Assembly: GCA_030248295.1 (NCBI GenBank)
Contig: JASANH010001125.1
Location: 1 to 64,000 of the forward strand
Direction of reading: 5' to 3'
From: Mesodorylaimus sp. YZB2_4
Taxonomy: Eukaryota > Nematoda > Enoplea > Dorylaimida > Dorylaimidae
Length of the DNA stretch: 64,000 bases
A program made the translations under genes and the position numbers. The notes beneath the pieces are model-generated. The model did no database searches. It worked only from the letters and a program-made list of their open reading frames with translations, and was not told the origin of the DNA. Shown here piece by piece: positions 1 through 11,870 of the stretch; the stretch's first letter is position 1; each line of letters begins with the position of its first letter.

Positions 1-149
1 CGGCAATTCTTACTGCACTTACTAGTCAGAGTCAGATCAGATCAATCAAAAAACATTTGTTCCGCCCGATGTTGGCGGTAAAGAGCCAATGCTCTGGAGT
101 TGATCTGTTCCGGTTTTCAAACTGATGAATGTCCCGCATTTTGTTTTAG

Positions 150-2130
150 ATTATTCGCCTTGACAGAGATATAATTAATGAAATAGCTACTGATCAGATC
201 AATGAAACAAACTACACAACCATGATTAAACCCGGCGACGATTTCCTCTTCGCACGGACTAGCATCCCAGACACATGGGTCGGCGTCATATTGCTCGTGT
301 GCGCACTGACCTGCCTTTTCTGCTGTCTGGCAGGTGTGGCCAAAACTATGAACAGCATGCTGGCTTCATCTTTCGCAAACGTAATCAAACGATACATCAA
401 TTCCGATTTACCTGGCCGATGGAAACCCCTTACTGGTTACATTTTCATTTTGGCTGGTGCAATCATGACGGCGATCATACAGAGCAGCAGTAAGCAGGCT
501 TGTGCTACAGCCACGTTGTACAACGTGTCCAAGCTTGAGATTAGTGCTGCACTTGCCCTGCCACCCGCTACTTATTGTAAATTGCACGGTAACAGCGTTG
601 AATAGTTGTGCAAGACTATGAAAACGTGTCCTGAGTCTGCGGGTTCAGGTTGTCCTGACGTAATGTACCTGACAACATAATTTTTCTAATATTTATTCGT
701 GTACATACTGTATTGCTACCGCTTCCCCCACTAATTCCGACAAGGAGGAAAGCTACATATGACTAACAGCAAGGAGCCTTTAGTGAAACGCGTCATCTGT
801 TAGTCACTCGCTAAACTTTATACTGTTGACCACTTCATGCTTCATACACCTCAAAATTCGAATTTCCCTCTTTAAGCTGCCAATGACAGCTTTGCATGGA
901 CGAAAAGGCCCTTCCTTCTAGGACTGTACGTGCGCTGTACAACTGTAGAAAATTTATTTTTGTTTGATCGATGTTTTTCCCGGTTTCTTATTTTTCAATC
1001 GAAAGTGATCGAGTGTCAGTTTTATTGATGAAAAAGCTTCGAAGTGCAGCCACGCGCACAGGGTTTGAAGTGATTTTCAACTATGGGAAACTGTCATAAG
1101 TGGGTTCCAGCGAAAAATTCAAATTCTGAGCTGCACGAAGCTGTTAAAGGGTCTATACAATGCATAAAACAGCTGAAGTAAACTGAATTGAAGAAACAAC
1201 AGCGTCATCATGCAGCAGCGAAGGTGCCGCATATGGCAACACCAACAGTAAGATGATTCGGAACATCATGTTATTCCGAACATCACTGGAGAAGATATAA
1301 TTGTGCTTTTTTGATATGAGTGTTTTTTCAAAACTGATGGTGAACAACACCGTTTAGAAAGAATGGCGATTTCTAAAACACAGAGTAGCACGAAACAGTT
1401 CTGTACAGATAGTTTGAATCAGAGCCGTGCTGCTCCTCAGGCGCTTATAAGCCCTACTTTTTCAGCTGTCTTCACATCCACACTGACTCCAATGGTCGGC
1501 ATCGGTGTCATATCAGTCGAACGTGTGTTTCCTCTCATTCTTGGAGCCAATATTGGAACAGTCTTGGATAACATTTTGGGCGCCCTGGCTCAAGATGCAA
1601 ATGTTATCAAAGTGGCCATGACTGTAGCCATGTATCAAATCCTGTTCAACATATTCGGTGTCCTCCTTTTCTATCCTATTCCATTCTTACGTAACACGGT
1701 TATTAAGACTGGCAAGTGGCTTGGTCGAAATACCTGCCGTTATCGATGGTTTGCATTCGTCTATATTTTCGTCCTGTTCGTCTTTTTGCCATTACTTGGC
1801 ATTGGTTTGTCACTGGCTGGCCAGTTGGTGATGTACTGCGTGGGCATTCCACTGATTATCATCGTAGTACTAATAAGCTTGACCAACGCTTTGCAATGCC
1901 AGAAGCCATCGCTACTGCCCAAGAAGCTGCGTACTTGGGACTGGTTGCCCGAACCATTGCATTCATTGGAACCGTACGATAGATGGCTGGGAAAGATGTG
2001 TTGCTGCTGCAAACGGTTCACCAGGAACGCAAATGCAGGAAATGAGGATGTTACAAAAGAAGATTTGGACGGAGTGAAAGGGAGAAGCTCGTTGGATTTT
2101 GTGTGCGAGAAAGTTAACACTGAGGTTTAG
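150..2130 (+). CDS. SLC34: SLC34-type sodium-dependent phosphate cotransporter, C-terminal half (2 exons, 5' part outside window)
   Basis: Plasma-membrane Na+/phosphate symporter of the NaPi-II family. Exon 150..489 follows a clean acceptor (gttttag), opens with LDRDIINEIA like the family's large extracellular loop, then carries membrane segments and the second QSS motif. The intron 490..1465 (GT-AG) splits the codon after QSS; exon 1466..2130 continues VFTSTLTPMVGIGVISVER, ANIGT, YPIPF, the KYRWFA-like RYRWFA and LLPKKL, all in family order. Spliced length is 334 codons. The split codon gives Thr where most family members have a third Ser (QSSS). The tail has a CCCC cluster and ends NTEV, a class I PDZ-ligand pattern. 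The N-terminal half (first QSSS repeat) must lie upstream of base 1. Reading open across the splice and phase agreement make this very secure. Confidence 0.95.
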
Positions 2131-3150
2131 CGCTTCCAATATTTTTGCATAGATTAGCAGAACTGCCAAACTTTTTTACGGTACAATATGTTCCTATACC
2201 TGATAGTAGTATTCTCGTTACTCGTTTGTGTAAAAAAACAGGTAGATTTATGTATATTACACAAAATTTTACACCAGATTTATTGTGCACCTCATCCTGG
2301 TCCTGATAAGGTTCGGCCGGTATGGTGGTTCAGTCGAAGCTGGGTACTTTAGTGATAATATCCCAAGTTTCTCCGTGTTGGAGAATGAGGACTGCGTCGA
2401 AAGTTTTCTCATATCCACGACGTTACCATACTTATAACACTTAAGGACCAGTTATGAATGAATTGTGGGACCTCCGATCGCTTTTGCTTCGATGTTTCAT
2501 GTATCCAAAGTGATTAGGAGAAGTGTGAACGATGCAGGCGATTCAATATGGCGTTTGATAATATCGACAATAAGGAGATCAACCGATACAAATCAATCAG
2601 CTTTGTCTCGCTGGGCTTGGATAGAGGAATGACTGGCTAATTTCCAGATACCCTAGCATCTGACCTGGGAGTCGCAATGGATGCACTTATTGATCAGAAC
2701 AGCCAAATCGAAGTTGCAATATTGTTTATTATCCTGACCGTAAGACCGTCGTTTGCTGGTCCAGATCGATTCTCTACACGGCCGATCGATTTTAGAATGA
2801 ATTCTGAAGGAATAATCGAAAAAGCAGGTGTACAAGTTGCCAAACTTTTTCCACTTCAGGTTCTGACTATATTTCCCGCATTTTTTCGCCAGAACCGATA
2901 ATAACTTCGTCGATCAGATTTTTCTAACCGGCCTGTCGTTAAATAACTTCAGCAACACCATAAATGACTATAACTTAACTTCAGTGCGACCCAAATAAGT
3001 TTACTGCTGCTCAGAAGTATGGCACTCGAAAACACAAAAAATGCTAAAAGCTTTTTTATCTAGGCACCAGCTCTAAGGTGTCCACAACCATGCAAACAGC
3101 TGTTCGCTTGAGAACAATACGCCATATGTCAGTGAAAGTAAGCTTACAAG
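2131..3150. other. 3' flank of the SLC34 gene, no gene seen
   Basis: About 1 kb after the SLC34 stop codon. It holds only short, uncharacteristic reading frames. I see no recognisable domain, RNA gene or repeat until the foldback fragment near 3150. Confidence 0.5.
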
Positions 3151-3265
3151 ATAACATCGCCAACCGTTAAGTCGAATTTTGAGAACCGGAAAATTGTAGC
3201 ATCTTCCTGGGTGTAAAAGAAAGCTCTATGCAAAATATTAGAGGCGTCAGGCCAAGTGGTCAGCT
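3150..3265. repeat. End fragment of a palindromic MITE
   Basis: The stretch with aagaaagct, gcaaaatattagaggcg and a gtggtcagc end matches the arms of larger palindromic copies at about 17045..17420 and 44170..44600. Only one arm is present here, abutting the gypsy remnant. Boundaries are approximate. Confidence 0.5.
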
Positions 3266-4713
3266 ATCCTTATCGTAATGCCACTCCTGTCTCTCCTGCG
3301 CTTCTTGCAAATTGCGGTGTATGATTGATTTCATAGCTTTCAAACCTGCGGCAATATCGTCCGCATGATCTTTCGTTTTCTTTCTCTCCGTCATTGCACC
3401 GACAGCTCTCCAGGGATACGTGGTTCCCGACCGAATAGGGTTTTGTGGGGCGAATATCTCACATTTTATTTCGATTCGATGAATCTCGACCAGCTGCGAG
3501 AACTGCTTGATTGTGTGGTACAACGAGCGATCAATGGCGTACTGCTACGCTGCCTAGCAGCGTTGCCAAAGCTTTGTTAAAGCGTTCGGTCAGTCCATTT
3601 TACATTGGGTGATAAGCTGTCGTGTTCTTTTTCTTGATAACGTTATAACAAAGCTGACAAACTTCCTGCATCAGATTCGATAAAAACTCTTTACCTCTGT
3701 CAGATACTAATTCCTTGCTCTACCGTGTCAGCTCAAAATCTCTCGCATAAACGCTATCGCGACCGTCCGTGTTTCCTTGTTATGTAATGGCACTGCCTCC
3801 ACCCAACGGGTAAAATAGTCCGTGAACACAACAATAAACTCATTTCCCCTTTTGGTACGTGGCATTGGGCCCATCATGTCAACTCCTACTCGTTCCCAAG
3901 GACCTGGTGTGGCCGGCATTGGCTGTAGAGGCGCTGCATTTTTGCGAGTTGGGTTTTTAAAACGAGCGCACCATGAACACTGTTTGACGTATCTTTCAAC
4001 ATCCTGGAAATAACCATCGCAATATGTAGTATCGCTGTGCGACTTAATCGAATTTTTGCCAATGCCAGAATGCTGCAAAGGCGTCGCCATGACACTGCTT
4101 AAGGATGTGGCCCGTCGAATTCCGAGGAATGACTACTTGTAAGACAGGCTCAGCATTCTTACTTTATCGCATAACGTGCACAAAGAGATCATCCTTAATG
4201 ATGTACCGAGGTTTCTCCAACAGAAACTGTGGCGGCAACTGTTTTTCCTTTGGTGAAATACCAGCTTCCACGAAATCAATCCTGGCTTTAAGCATACTGC
4301 CACTACGTTGTTGCAACGCAAAATCCACCAATTTGGAATGTTCCTGCATCAAATCGACTTGTGAGACTTCCCTTTCTATTGCTACCATAGTGCTATCTAA
4401 GCTGGCTCTCGACAGAGCGTCTACATTCGCATGTTTCTTTCCAGGCTGGTACCGAATGTCAAAATGTATCCCAGTCAAGCTGGCAATCCATCTCACAAAA
4501 CGACCTTCATGGCTTTTGTTCTTGAAAATCGACACGAGGGGCAAGTGATCAGTTATTACTGTAAGCTTCTGTCCATAATTATAGGGACGGAATAACTTAA
4601 CAGCCCAATATAGTCCCAGTCCTTTCAGTTCTGTGACAGGATATCTCGTTTCCCTGGACAACGAAGTCTTGCTAGCATATGCTACTGGGTGTTCCTGTGA
4701 CAAGTACCTATAT
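3260..4713 (-). mobile_element. Ty3/gypsy LTR-retrotransposon pol remnant (RNase H + integrase), decayed
   Basis: Reading on the minus strand, 4703..4164 is the RNase H-like end of a gypsy reverse transcriptase: the PVAYASKTLS-type motif, VITDHLPL, and YQPGKKHANVDALSR. 4090..3728 is the integrase zinc-binding HHCC domain (HSG, CSWCARFK) and the start of the catalytic core (VGVDMMGPMPRT, VFTDYFTRWVEA). 3727..3524 continues the core with LVSDRGKEF but contains stop codons. 3523..3260 is the integrase C-terminal part. The reverse transcriptase palm, gag and LTRs are not seen, so the copy is 5'-truncated. Stops and frame breaks mean it is not functional. A second fragment of the same family lies at 34794..35456. 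Confidence 0.9.
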
Positions 4714-5264
4714 AAATGTGTAATGCACTGGAGGCGCTATCTTTGCCATTGTTCAGTAGTTGGTAGAAGTTTTTATGTTATTCGGGCATTGGCACCGAGA
4801 AGATAGTTGGTTAGTCATTAGACGATGTTTCGGTAGGTCCAGTTTTTTAGCGGAGCGGTGATGCAAGTGGCGACTAAAGACTGCGCTAAGTAGATTACTC
4901 ATGGTTATTTTAGACTTTGGCAGGCAGAGAAGTTAGGCTTTTTTGGTAGGTTAGCTGGTCGTATTTAATAAGGAATCTTGTCTTAACGTTAGAACATCTT
5001 TCCGTTTTGCCTGCTAGCCGAACTGCTGTCTTATAATAATTAGCATTAATGCCTTTCACTGCAAACTCACTATCATTACGCAAGCGAAGCTACCCTATCA
5101 AAGGCCTTACAGCAAATTTCAGACAACTTTTTCGAACTGTCAAACAAGCTTTAGAAATAAAAAGTTTTTAGTTTACAACAAATCTCATCACAAGAGCAGC
5201 AAAACCCAAAAAGCAAGATTCGCCTTTCTTGTTCTCATGAGAAGATATTGAATAAAAAGTTTTT
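4714..5264. other. Unassigned AT-rich spacer
   Basis: Between the gypsy remnant and the receptor remnant. No reading frame with recognisable content and no RNA gene seen. Confidence 0.4.
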
Positions 5265-6365
5265 TTATACATGCAGGACAGGCTCAGTCGATTCTGCATT
5301 TGCACTAGCCTGATTCCACGGCAGTGACCGCTTTACCATATCCCTAAACGGCTTACTTAACAGGAGTAACAGATAAAAATCAGACCCGTTAACCATGGCT
5401 ATCTCGACGACCCTCAGTGGCCCGAACGATTTTTGTTCACTGCTCGAAAATCCAGCTTTCAACGCGAATAAACTATGGGCAATTAAAATTAACATCACAT
5501 TAGCAGTCTGAATTGAATAATAGATGGTCCAGGTAAATAAGGTTTTCTCTCTTGTTTTTCTCCTGATTTCTGTTTGATCATCCATCTGTTGGCCACCAAT
5601 CATACTTGCAACTTATCGACTACGTTGCCGATATAAATACAAAACAGCAAAACCACTGATCACTGTCGCGATTAGACCAGCTGACCAAAGGACATTGCGC
5701 ACATTGGCCATCACGGCGGCGAGGCGACTCGACGCAAAGTTGGCATCCAGCAAGATAAAGTGACTATGACCATTGGGCCACGTAGAAAAAGAAGCATGTA
5801 CACGCTAGACGAGGTTCCGATCAAAATCGATATTGAGAGTGCTGCGATTTGCCATCATCGTTTGTTGAGTTTCTTGTATCAGATTGGTGTTCCTATACTC
5901 ATGGACCTGTCGATAGTTATGGCCAGCCGGATTAGCATGACTATAGTGGTGGTTATGTCATTGAATGGGCTGGCTCCGTGGCCTGTATACCAAATGAGTA
6001 CAAAGGACTGATTGAACCATTCAGCTACCCAATAATCAAAACTGGCGAACCACTTCCAACTTGGTATATTAAAAAATGCAAAAAATGTATCTAAAGCTTT
6101 TGCTAACGCTTCATGAGATTGAAATGAATAGATGCCGTTCTTTTTCCACTCTGTATAAAATGCCAAAAAAGCTAATAGAATGCTCGATCAAATCAAAGAT
6201 TAGGCAAATAGGCCAAATCCAAAGATATGCTTCTTTAGCGATTTGCTTAACAATATTTGCCCTGTGTTCATCCTCCAGTAGAACGCATGTGCTGTTGGTG
6301 GACATTTCCACAATCTCGACTGTCTGGATTAGAGGATACAAAAGTCTGTCGGGCAAAAATGACAA
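5265..6365 (-). pseudogene. Rhodopsin-like seven-transmembrane receptor remnant
   Basis: Minus-strand frames give receptor pieces in the right order but not in one frame. 6365..~6120: extracellular N terminus with an NST glycosylation site and a first membrane helix (WIWPICLIFDLIEHSISFF). ~6130..5879: helices 2 and 3, ending RLAITIDRS at the place of the DRY motif. About 5850..5605: helices 4 and 5 (NVLWSAGLIATVISGFAVLY) in shifted frames, ending at an in-frame stop. 5603..5265: helix 6 (TIYYSIQTANVMLILI), helix 7 and the typical post-helix-7 SKPFRDMVKR. I count at least two frame changes and one stop. No GT-AG introns repair the first junction. A pseudogene is therefore most likely, although very short introns or an assembly error could contribute. 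The ligand class cannot be told. Confidence 0.65.
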
Positions 6366-7422
6366 AATGACATGTCTGTATTGTTGATAAGAAGACCCTT
6401 TTCTGATCGCTAACCGGCCCGCCTCATCGAAGCCCGAGCAGACTCTTCAGACGATGGAGATGTGGACGTTCTGGTGGACACCAGCCTGACCATGTACGTC
6501 AGCTTGGTAAATTAAGACATGAAGATCATTAACGTGAACCTAAACGACGATGTGAATTTAAACCGATGGAGAACGGCGGGGTGTCAAAGCGGAGTGTAAC
6601 GGGCTGGATACGACTGGAGTACGGTAACCGCTGTGTAGCGAGGCGCCAATTATGCTCAGGCCTGATGCCCAGGTACAGTGATGCTCAGGTGCTAAACCCG
6701 AAACCATGCTTTACCATCGGGGTCCATGCTAATGCGCTAAGCCTAGGGCTGGGTCGACCTGATTTCCATAATGTATGCCTATGGCATTTGTCCTCGACTG
6801 CCTAAGGTGCGGCCCAGCCATTTTCTGTCTGACTTGTGTTATTGTGCCTTCGCTAGTATCTCGTTGTGCTCCTTGATGTGTGGCTGCTTTTAGTAAACGC
6901 ACTTGTGATACTGGTCTTTTGTTTTGGGTCGGGCCCTAGCCTTTACAGGAGTCCAGAAAGATTTTTAGCGAGATAGAGACAAAACATACGACTAATAGTA
7001 ATGTCTCTCACTCATATCAGGCATGACGCATCGTCGTGTCATGCAAGCAGCATTAAGTAGGTGTTCTCTAAAACTTAGTATATTTCGTTGCGTGGGAATA
7101 CCGACTGTGAGATATCCTACATGATTTAATAACACACGATGCGAGATGTGAAGTACTACAGGGTTCAGGACTAAAATCTCCAAAGAAGCACTTTACTGTA
7201 TTTCCAGGCGTACAGGGAACACATTAAAACATCAAAACAACTGGTTTTGCTCTTCCTTGCTTCGAGCATCGACGTGTGACCGAACACGAATGCTGTTACC
7301 AGACTATGCTTACATTTACGCGAAGTTTTTTGTCGCCTTCGTGACGTCATTCACATAACCGTGCTTTGCAACTAACACTTATAAGCTACGAGGTGGCTGT
7401 CTCCTTTGATCAATAATTTGCA
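6366..7422. other. Spacer with no recognised gene
   Basis: Short reading frames only, none with domain signatures. No repeat copy recognised within the window. Confidence 0.4.
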
Positions 7423-7430
7423 CATGGCAG

Positions 7431-7520
7431 TAGACCCCGGATCGGGTCAGGAACTTTCGGGTCGGGTCGGGTCGGGTTGACCCGACCCGTCGGGTTGAAC
7501 CTGACCTGATCCAGTGCCTA
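7431..7520. mobile_element. 90-bp hAT-type MITE (two termini fused)
   Basis: Starts TAGACCCCGGATCGGGTCAGG and ends GATCCAGTGCCTA, the inverted counterpart. It is flanked on both sides by the exact 8-bp direct repeat CATGGCAG (7423..7430 and 7521..7528), the duplication length of hAT transposons. The interior is only GGGTCG-type words reading toward each end. The same termini bound the 3.7-kb element at 15935..19653, so this looks like an extreme internal deletion of that family. Confidence 0.85.
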
Positions 7521-7528
7521 CATGGCAG

Positions 7529-8082
7529 CCAGCTAGGGTTAATTAAAAAGCAGCTGTGTCAGAGCTCAAACGAAGCATCCAAACATCCATCTGACGTGAC
7601 TTATGACCCGTTCGCGACAGGAAACAGAGACGTTGTTCGAAACACGCCTTATCTGCCGCCTCCGGCAAGTCATAAGCATCTGCCCAGGTTTATGGTTCCT
7701 AAAATGTAGGAGCATCTCTGACTCGCAACATATTTGATGTTTGTCCTGCTTCCAACAAAGTACCTAGACTATTGATATTTCTTGGCATCACAAATTGAGA
7801 AATTAATGTACGTACTAAATAAACAAATGCTAAATAATTTTTTAAAATATATTTCAAGATTTATTTCCCAAGAAAAAAAGTACATTGGCGGCAGGAGCAC
7901 AACAAGGCAAAAAAGCTAGAGATGTGAACCGAACAATCACGAATCGAATCACTGTTGAGCACAAAAAATGCTAAATAAATTTGCCCCATCGTCACTAATT
8001 AGAAATTTCTAGCGGCCACCGTTTTTAATTCATGAAGGCCATACATGGATGCACGGATGCCTATCACCGCGATCATGTTTCC
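7529..8082. other. Spacer / 3' flank of allatostatin-C-like gene 1
   Basis: Downstream (in gene orientation) of the minus-strand allatostatin-C-like gene. AT-rich, no recognisable gene. It may include the 3' UTR. Confidence 0.4.
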
Positions 8083-8741
8083 TCACCCACTAATACACTG
8101 AATCGGTGTGAAGAAGCAATTTATAAAAACACGATCCGGCCGATTACTTCGCGTCCTAATCACCAGTTTTTCTCTATTCTCTCCATGCGTCTGTGCGGTC
8201 GGCGTCACCGTGGTGGATACAATCGGCCGATTTTCGTTGCCTCCGTCTTTGGGTAACTGTCGAATCCGGTTGACCAGGCTATTCCTAAGAAAAATAATAC
8301 TGTAACAAAACGATTTTGACAGGAAGAACGGCCATCGTTGCTCTTATCGTGTCCATGTAGTTGTCAACTAACCCACTTAACGGAAGTACGACCACTAATG
8401 CCAGTCTTCATCCCCACAGCCATGGTGGAAGTTGCTGAGTTACCTTCCCCTGCTCCCCATCTGCCTGATGTTCCCCGACCTAAAATATCCTATTATCCTT
8501 TGCCTTATAGTGAATTCAACGGGTTAAACTATCTATTAGGAGTCCAGCTGAGACTGACGTTTTTAGCCAAGTGTACTCGCTTAGTTCTTGTTCTAGAAGC
8601 AGTCATCAACTACCCATTCAGCATCCAAGTCATTTCTTACCTTCGACTCAGGAACCCTGGCAATCGAATGACTGAAGATTCGCTCAAAGGAGCAGCCAAT
8701 AACAAGAGAACCAGAAACAGAGATACTTTTCTCATTTCCAT
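8083..8741 (-). CDS. Allatostatin-C-like neuropeptide precursor 1
   Basis: Two exons: 8741..8641 and 8284..8083 (intron GTAAGA...TTCTTAG, phase 2). The 100-residue product starts with a signal peptide (MEMRKVSLFLVLLLLAAPLSES) and ends RVFINCFFTPIQCISG. Cysteines at residues 90 and 97 are six residues apart, as in arthropod and mollusc allatostatin C (C-aromatic-F-N-P-I-S-C), with the Pro-Ile pair conserved. Such peptides are disulfide-cyclised and act through somatostatin/allatostatin-C-type receptors; that is known of the family, not shown here. Cleavage must use single Arg residues, since no dibasic site precedes the peptide. The last residues (ISG) differ from the usual single Phe. The paralogue at 31659..32439 has the same exon phase, the same APLSES/TPLSES signal end and the same CFFTPIQC core. 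Confidence 0.85.
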
Positions 8742-9555
8742 GGCTCGCTTTTGACTCTGAGAGGTCTGCCGATGTAAATCGAAGATGTGCTAGGCATTTG
8801 GATTGCGCTTATCTTATATATCAGTTCATCAGACGAATTGAGCGGATAGGCACATCCGTTGTCTCATTACAAACGTCCGTTCGACATGTGCATTTGGGAG
8901 GAACTAAGTCCATATGACCAAGAAGGTGAGAGCCTAGGTGACACAAAACGACTTTCTTGGAGGCTATACAATGACGATATTCTCATTAGATCGCACTCGG
9001 GGGTGTTTTGGAATGTCGATCATCGGATAAAGGAAAGATGAGTACTTTTGGTGCCATGATTATCGGAATTGGCACATCCGGCTGTGCCCCACCTATGTGG
9101 AAGCTATCATCCAATTATCAACCTATATATATCAAGAACATGTGAGATCAAGATTGAGATGACGCACCGAGAATGTTTGGCCGGTTTTCAGATTATGTAC
9201 AGCTTCGGTGCTACCCTATGCCTGACGCGTGAATCTTCAACTCTGCCTGCCTCACGTGCAGTCAAGATCCTGCTCGAAATGTGCGAGCGAAAGTGTCGGG
9301 GTAGGCCTTGGACTGGGCTCTCACGACGCGTAATTCTTCATTTATAGATTACCATGTCACCTGAAAGCCCCAGGGGAGAAAATGAAATGGAATAAAATTG
9401 ATAATAAAAAGTTGTCAACAATTAAACATGATCGGCCCGTATTCTCATGAGCGATAAGTGAGGGATAAAGAAAAGAGAACCGCATGTGGAGCCCAACATG
9501 TGTTTACTTTGGTGAAAAGTTTGACTGCGAAAATTTTTGTGACGAGTTGTCATGT
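8742..9555. other. Upstream region of allatostatin-C-like gene 1
   Basis: Presumed promoter side of the minus-strand gene. Only short frames without signatures. No element identified. Confidence 0.35.
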
Positions 9556-9760
9556 TCTGTTATTTCCTAGAAAATCCTTACAAAACAGCATTCCATCGTA
9601 TTTCCATAGTAGTCAAGTATTAAGAATCTTACAATTAGCAGGTCTAACAATAAGAGCGACTAGGGTCTGTGCGTGTGTTTAGCAAGATTTAACCAATCCG
9701 AATAATAATCGTGAGCAATAAAGTCTACTTGCATAACTTTTGGAGGCAGGGGGAAGGCTA
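9556..9760 (-). repeat. Fragment of the TAGAC-type hAT element
   Basis: The stretch from ttccatagtagtcaagtatt through ggtctgtgcg, ccaatccgaataat and tacttgcataactt matches, with divergence, 34235..34540. In reverse complement it matches the right part of the full element (about 19080..19430). No termini are present. Confidence 0.55.
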
Positions 9761-10546
9761 TACTGATCAACAAAGAAATATATGCTCGTCAATATACGGT
9801 ACATGAGATATGTCGAGTATGTGGGAACGCTGCGCTTTATGCATGCAACGAATTCTGTAAGTCCCAGAGCTGATCAGATATGAAAAGGTTTCCGTAGCTG
9901 CTAATAGAAGGATAACTTTTACAGCTGCAGTATTTTTGCCCTTTTACCTGATCTTTAAAAGTGACCCAGCCCCAGCCCCCACTGCAATTTGGCAATCTAA
10001 TCAGCTATATAGTTATTTTTCAGCAAGAACTTCCTTAAAAGTTGTTTCAAGCGACGCCGGTAAAAAGAGAACCCGGCCGACTATAACTGAATTTTAGATG
10101 TAGTTGTTCGGTAATCGAAAGACCCCTGGTTCTAGGGTGATCGTAGAGATGCAGTAACAATACTGCAGCCATGAGGAAAAGAGGCTCACTGGTTGGTGTC
10201 TGGTGAAGATACAACATGCATGTACACGTGTGTACCTCGATTGTCGTACTATATGGAAGACAGAGATAATGAATTCAAGGATTTCTGTGGTTTTTATTAC
10301 ATGATACCGCTGAAAGCCCCCCCCCCCCCCCTTTGACCTTCAGCTTAGGTTTTTGATGACCAACATATATGTAAGATATGATGTTTTCACGGAGACAATT
10401 CACTTTTTTGCAAGTGGCTGACTGAAGCAAGTACTACAACCAGCACCCACATATTGGAACTTTTACTTGACTGCTTGAACATCGAAAGGTAGGTAGATGT
10501 GGGCGACGCCAGCGTAAACCGTGTCCACAGTGTACATTTGCTTTCT
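9761..10546. other. Spacer with a C-homopolymer
   Basis: No gene recognised. Contains a run of at least 12 C around 10319..10331, one of a dozen such G/C runs in the window. Confidence 0.4.
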
Positions 10547-11870
10547 CTAGCGAAAGGCAGAACCGCTTTTGCGCATCATTTTTATCATATCAAACACATC
10601 GTTTTTGCATTTTTCATAGTCACAATTAGGATCGAATGGTGAAACGGCGACTTGGTTTTGATCTGAAAACGGCGGAACTGCCACGAATTCTACTAAAACA
10701 GAGGAAAGCAAAATATTATCACTAATGTATATTTGGGAACTAGAGTAGTGGTTAACTGTAAAATACATTGTGCGGGCGTACGTACTGCATGTGTAAAAAG
10801 ACCGCATGCGGGTGGATTTGTACATAAAGCACACGCTGCACTAAAACTTGCTAATTATTGAGCATAAAAAACCCAGGAAATCCATTGCTAAAGCTCATTG
10901 AAACTCGCTGTGTTCAGCTCAACAACTTGTTTTGTCTGGCCCATCTCCTTTGAAAGGAAGTGTTTTAGAACATTTTTATTTTTTTCAGCCAGGTATACAG
11001 AGGGTAATGCAAGCAAAGGTGCTAAAAATAACAGAGCTACAGTAGAACCCAGAGTAGGGTTACGCCCTTGCGAAACTTCAATTTCAAACCGTATGAGGGG
11101 GAGTGGCAGTGAAGTTTGTACATAGGGGTCGTAGCTAAATGTACCGACTTTTTAAAAATATATTTCTTGTAAGTTATTGCAAATGCACTACGCCAGCTCA
11201 CAAGGGGTTTTGCGAAGGAAGCTAGTTCTCGGCCAAACCTTTGACTTAAGATACAATATTGCAAAATTGTGCCACTGGTGACCAGTGGTTCAAAGAATCT
11301 TATCTTAGAATCTCAGCGAGGGCGGGGCACGCGAGTTTTTGCATCTGGTAAAGTGTCACTACGAATGATCGCATTACCCACGCAATGATCATTTCCGACA
11401 TTGACTAAAATTTCGTCCATAGACTCTCTTGTCTGACCTGAGTCCTGAGCTTGCACTCTGATAACCCTCTTTTCTGATAATAACTGATTGTATTGTATGG
11501 TGTTGATCAATCAGAAGCCCTTTTTTGAAAGCTTCAGAACTTATCTCTTGAAGGGCTCCAGCGAATAAACTAATTTATGGGCTGATTTGGGATTTAAGAT
11601 AGAAAAATATGTTCTCAGTTCTGTTGAAAATTGTTCTCAGCTACCAGTTGGACTGTCGGGTCTGGAATAGTCAAAGCGGGTCCTACCGTCTTGAGTCGGA
11701 GTCCGTATCAAAGGAATAGTTTTTCCATCACGAGGACGAAATGCATTGGAAGTCGACCAGAATTTTGGTCTATTCACGAGTCTCAAATAGGTGTAAGCGC
11801 TAAAGCTATGACCAGAATCGATCAGAGCAATTATCAACAAGAAGATCGCAGGCAGATAAAGACAACGCAT
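10547..11870 (-). CDS. Small secreted protein, unknown family, with an FRPRDGK site
   Basis: Three exons: 11870..11645, 11473..11378 and 10692..10547. GT-AG introns are in phase 1 throughout, and the acceptors (ttatcag, ctgttttag) are good. The 155-residue product begins with a clear signal peptide (MRCLYLPAIFLLIIALIDSGHS). Shortly after the predicted cleavage comes NAFRPRDGK: FRPR followed by one residue and Gly-Lys. This resembles the FRPRN-amide end of neuromedin U with an amidation glycine. The rest has only three cysteines (one in exon 2, two as NCDYEKC in exon 3), so it is not a typical disulfide-rich hormone. I do not recognise the family. A peptide precursor is an inference; another secreted protein is possible. 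The open frame across three exons makes a real gene likely. Confidence 0.7.
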
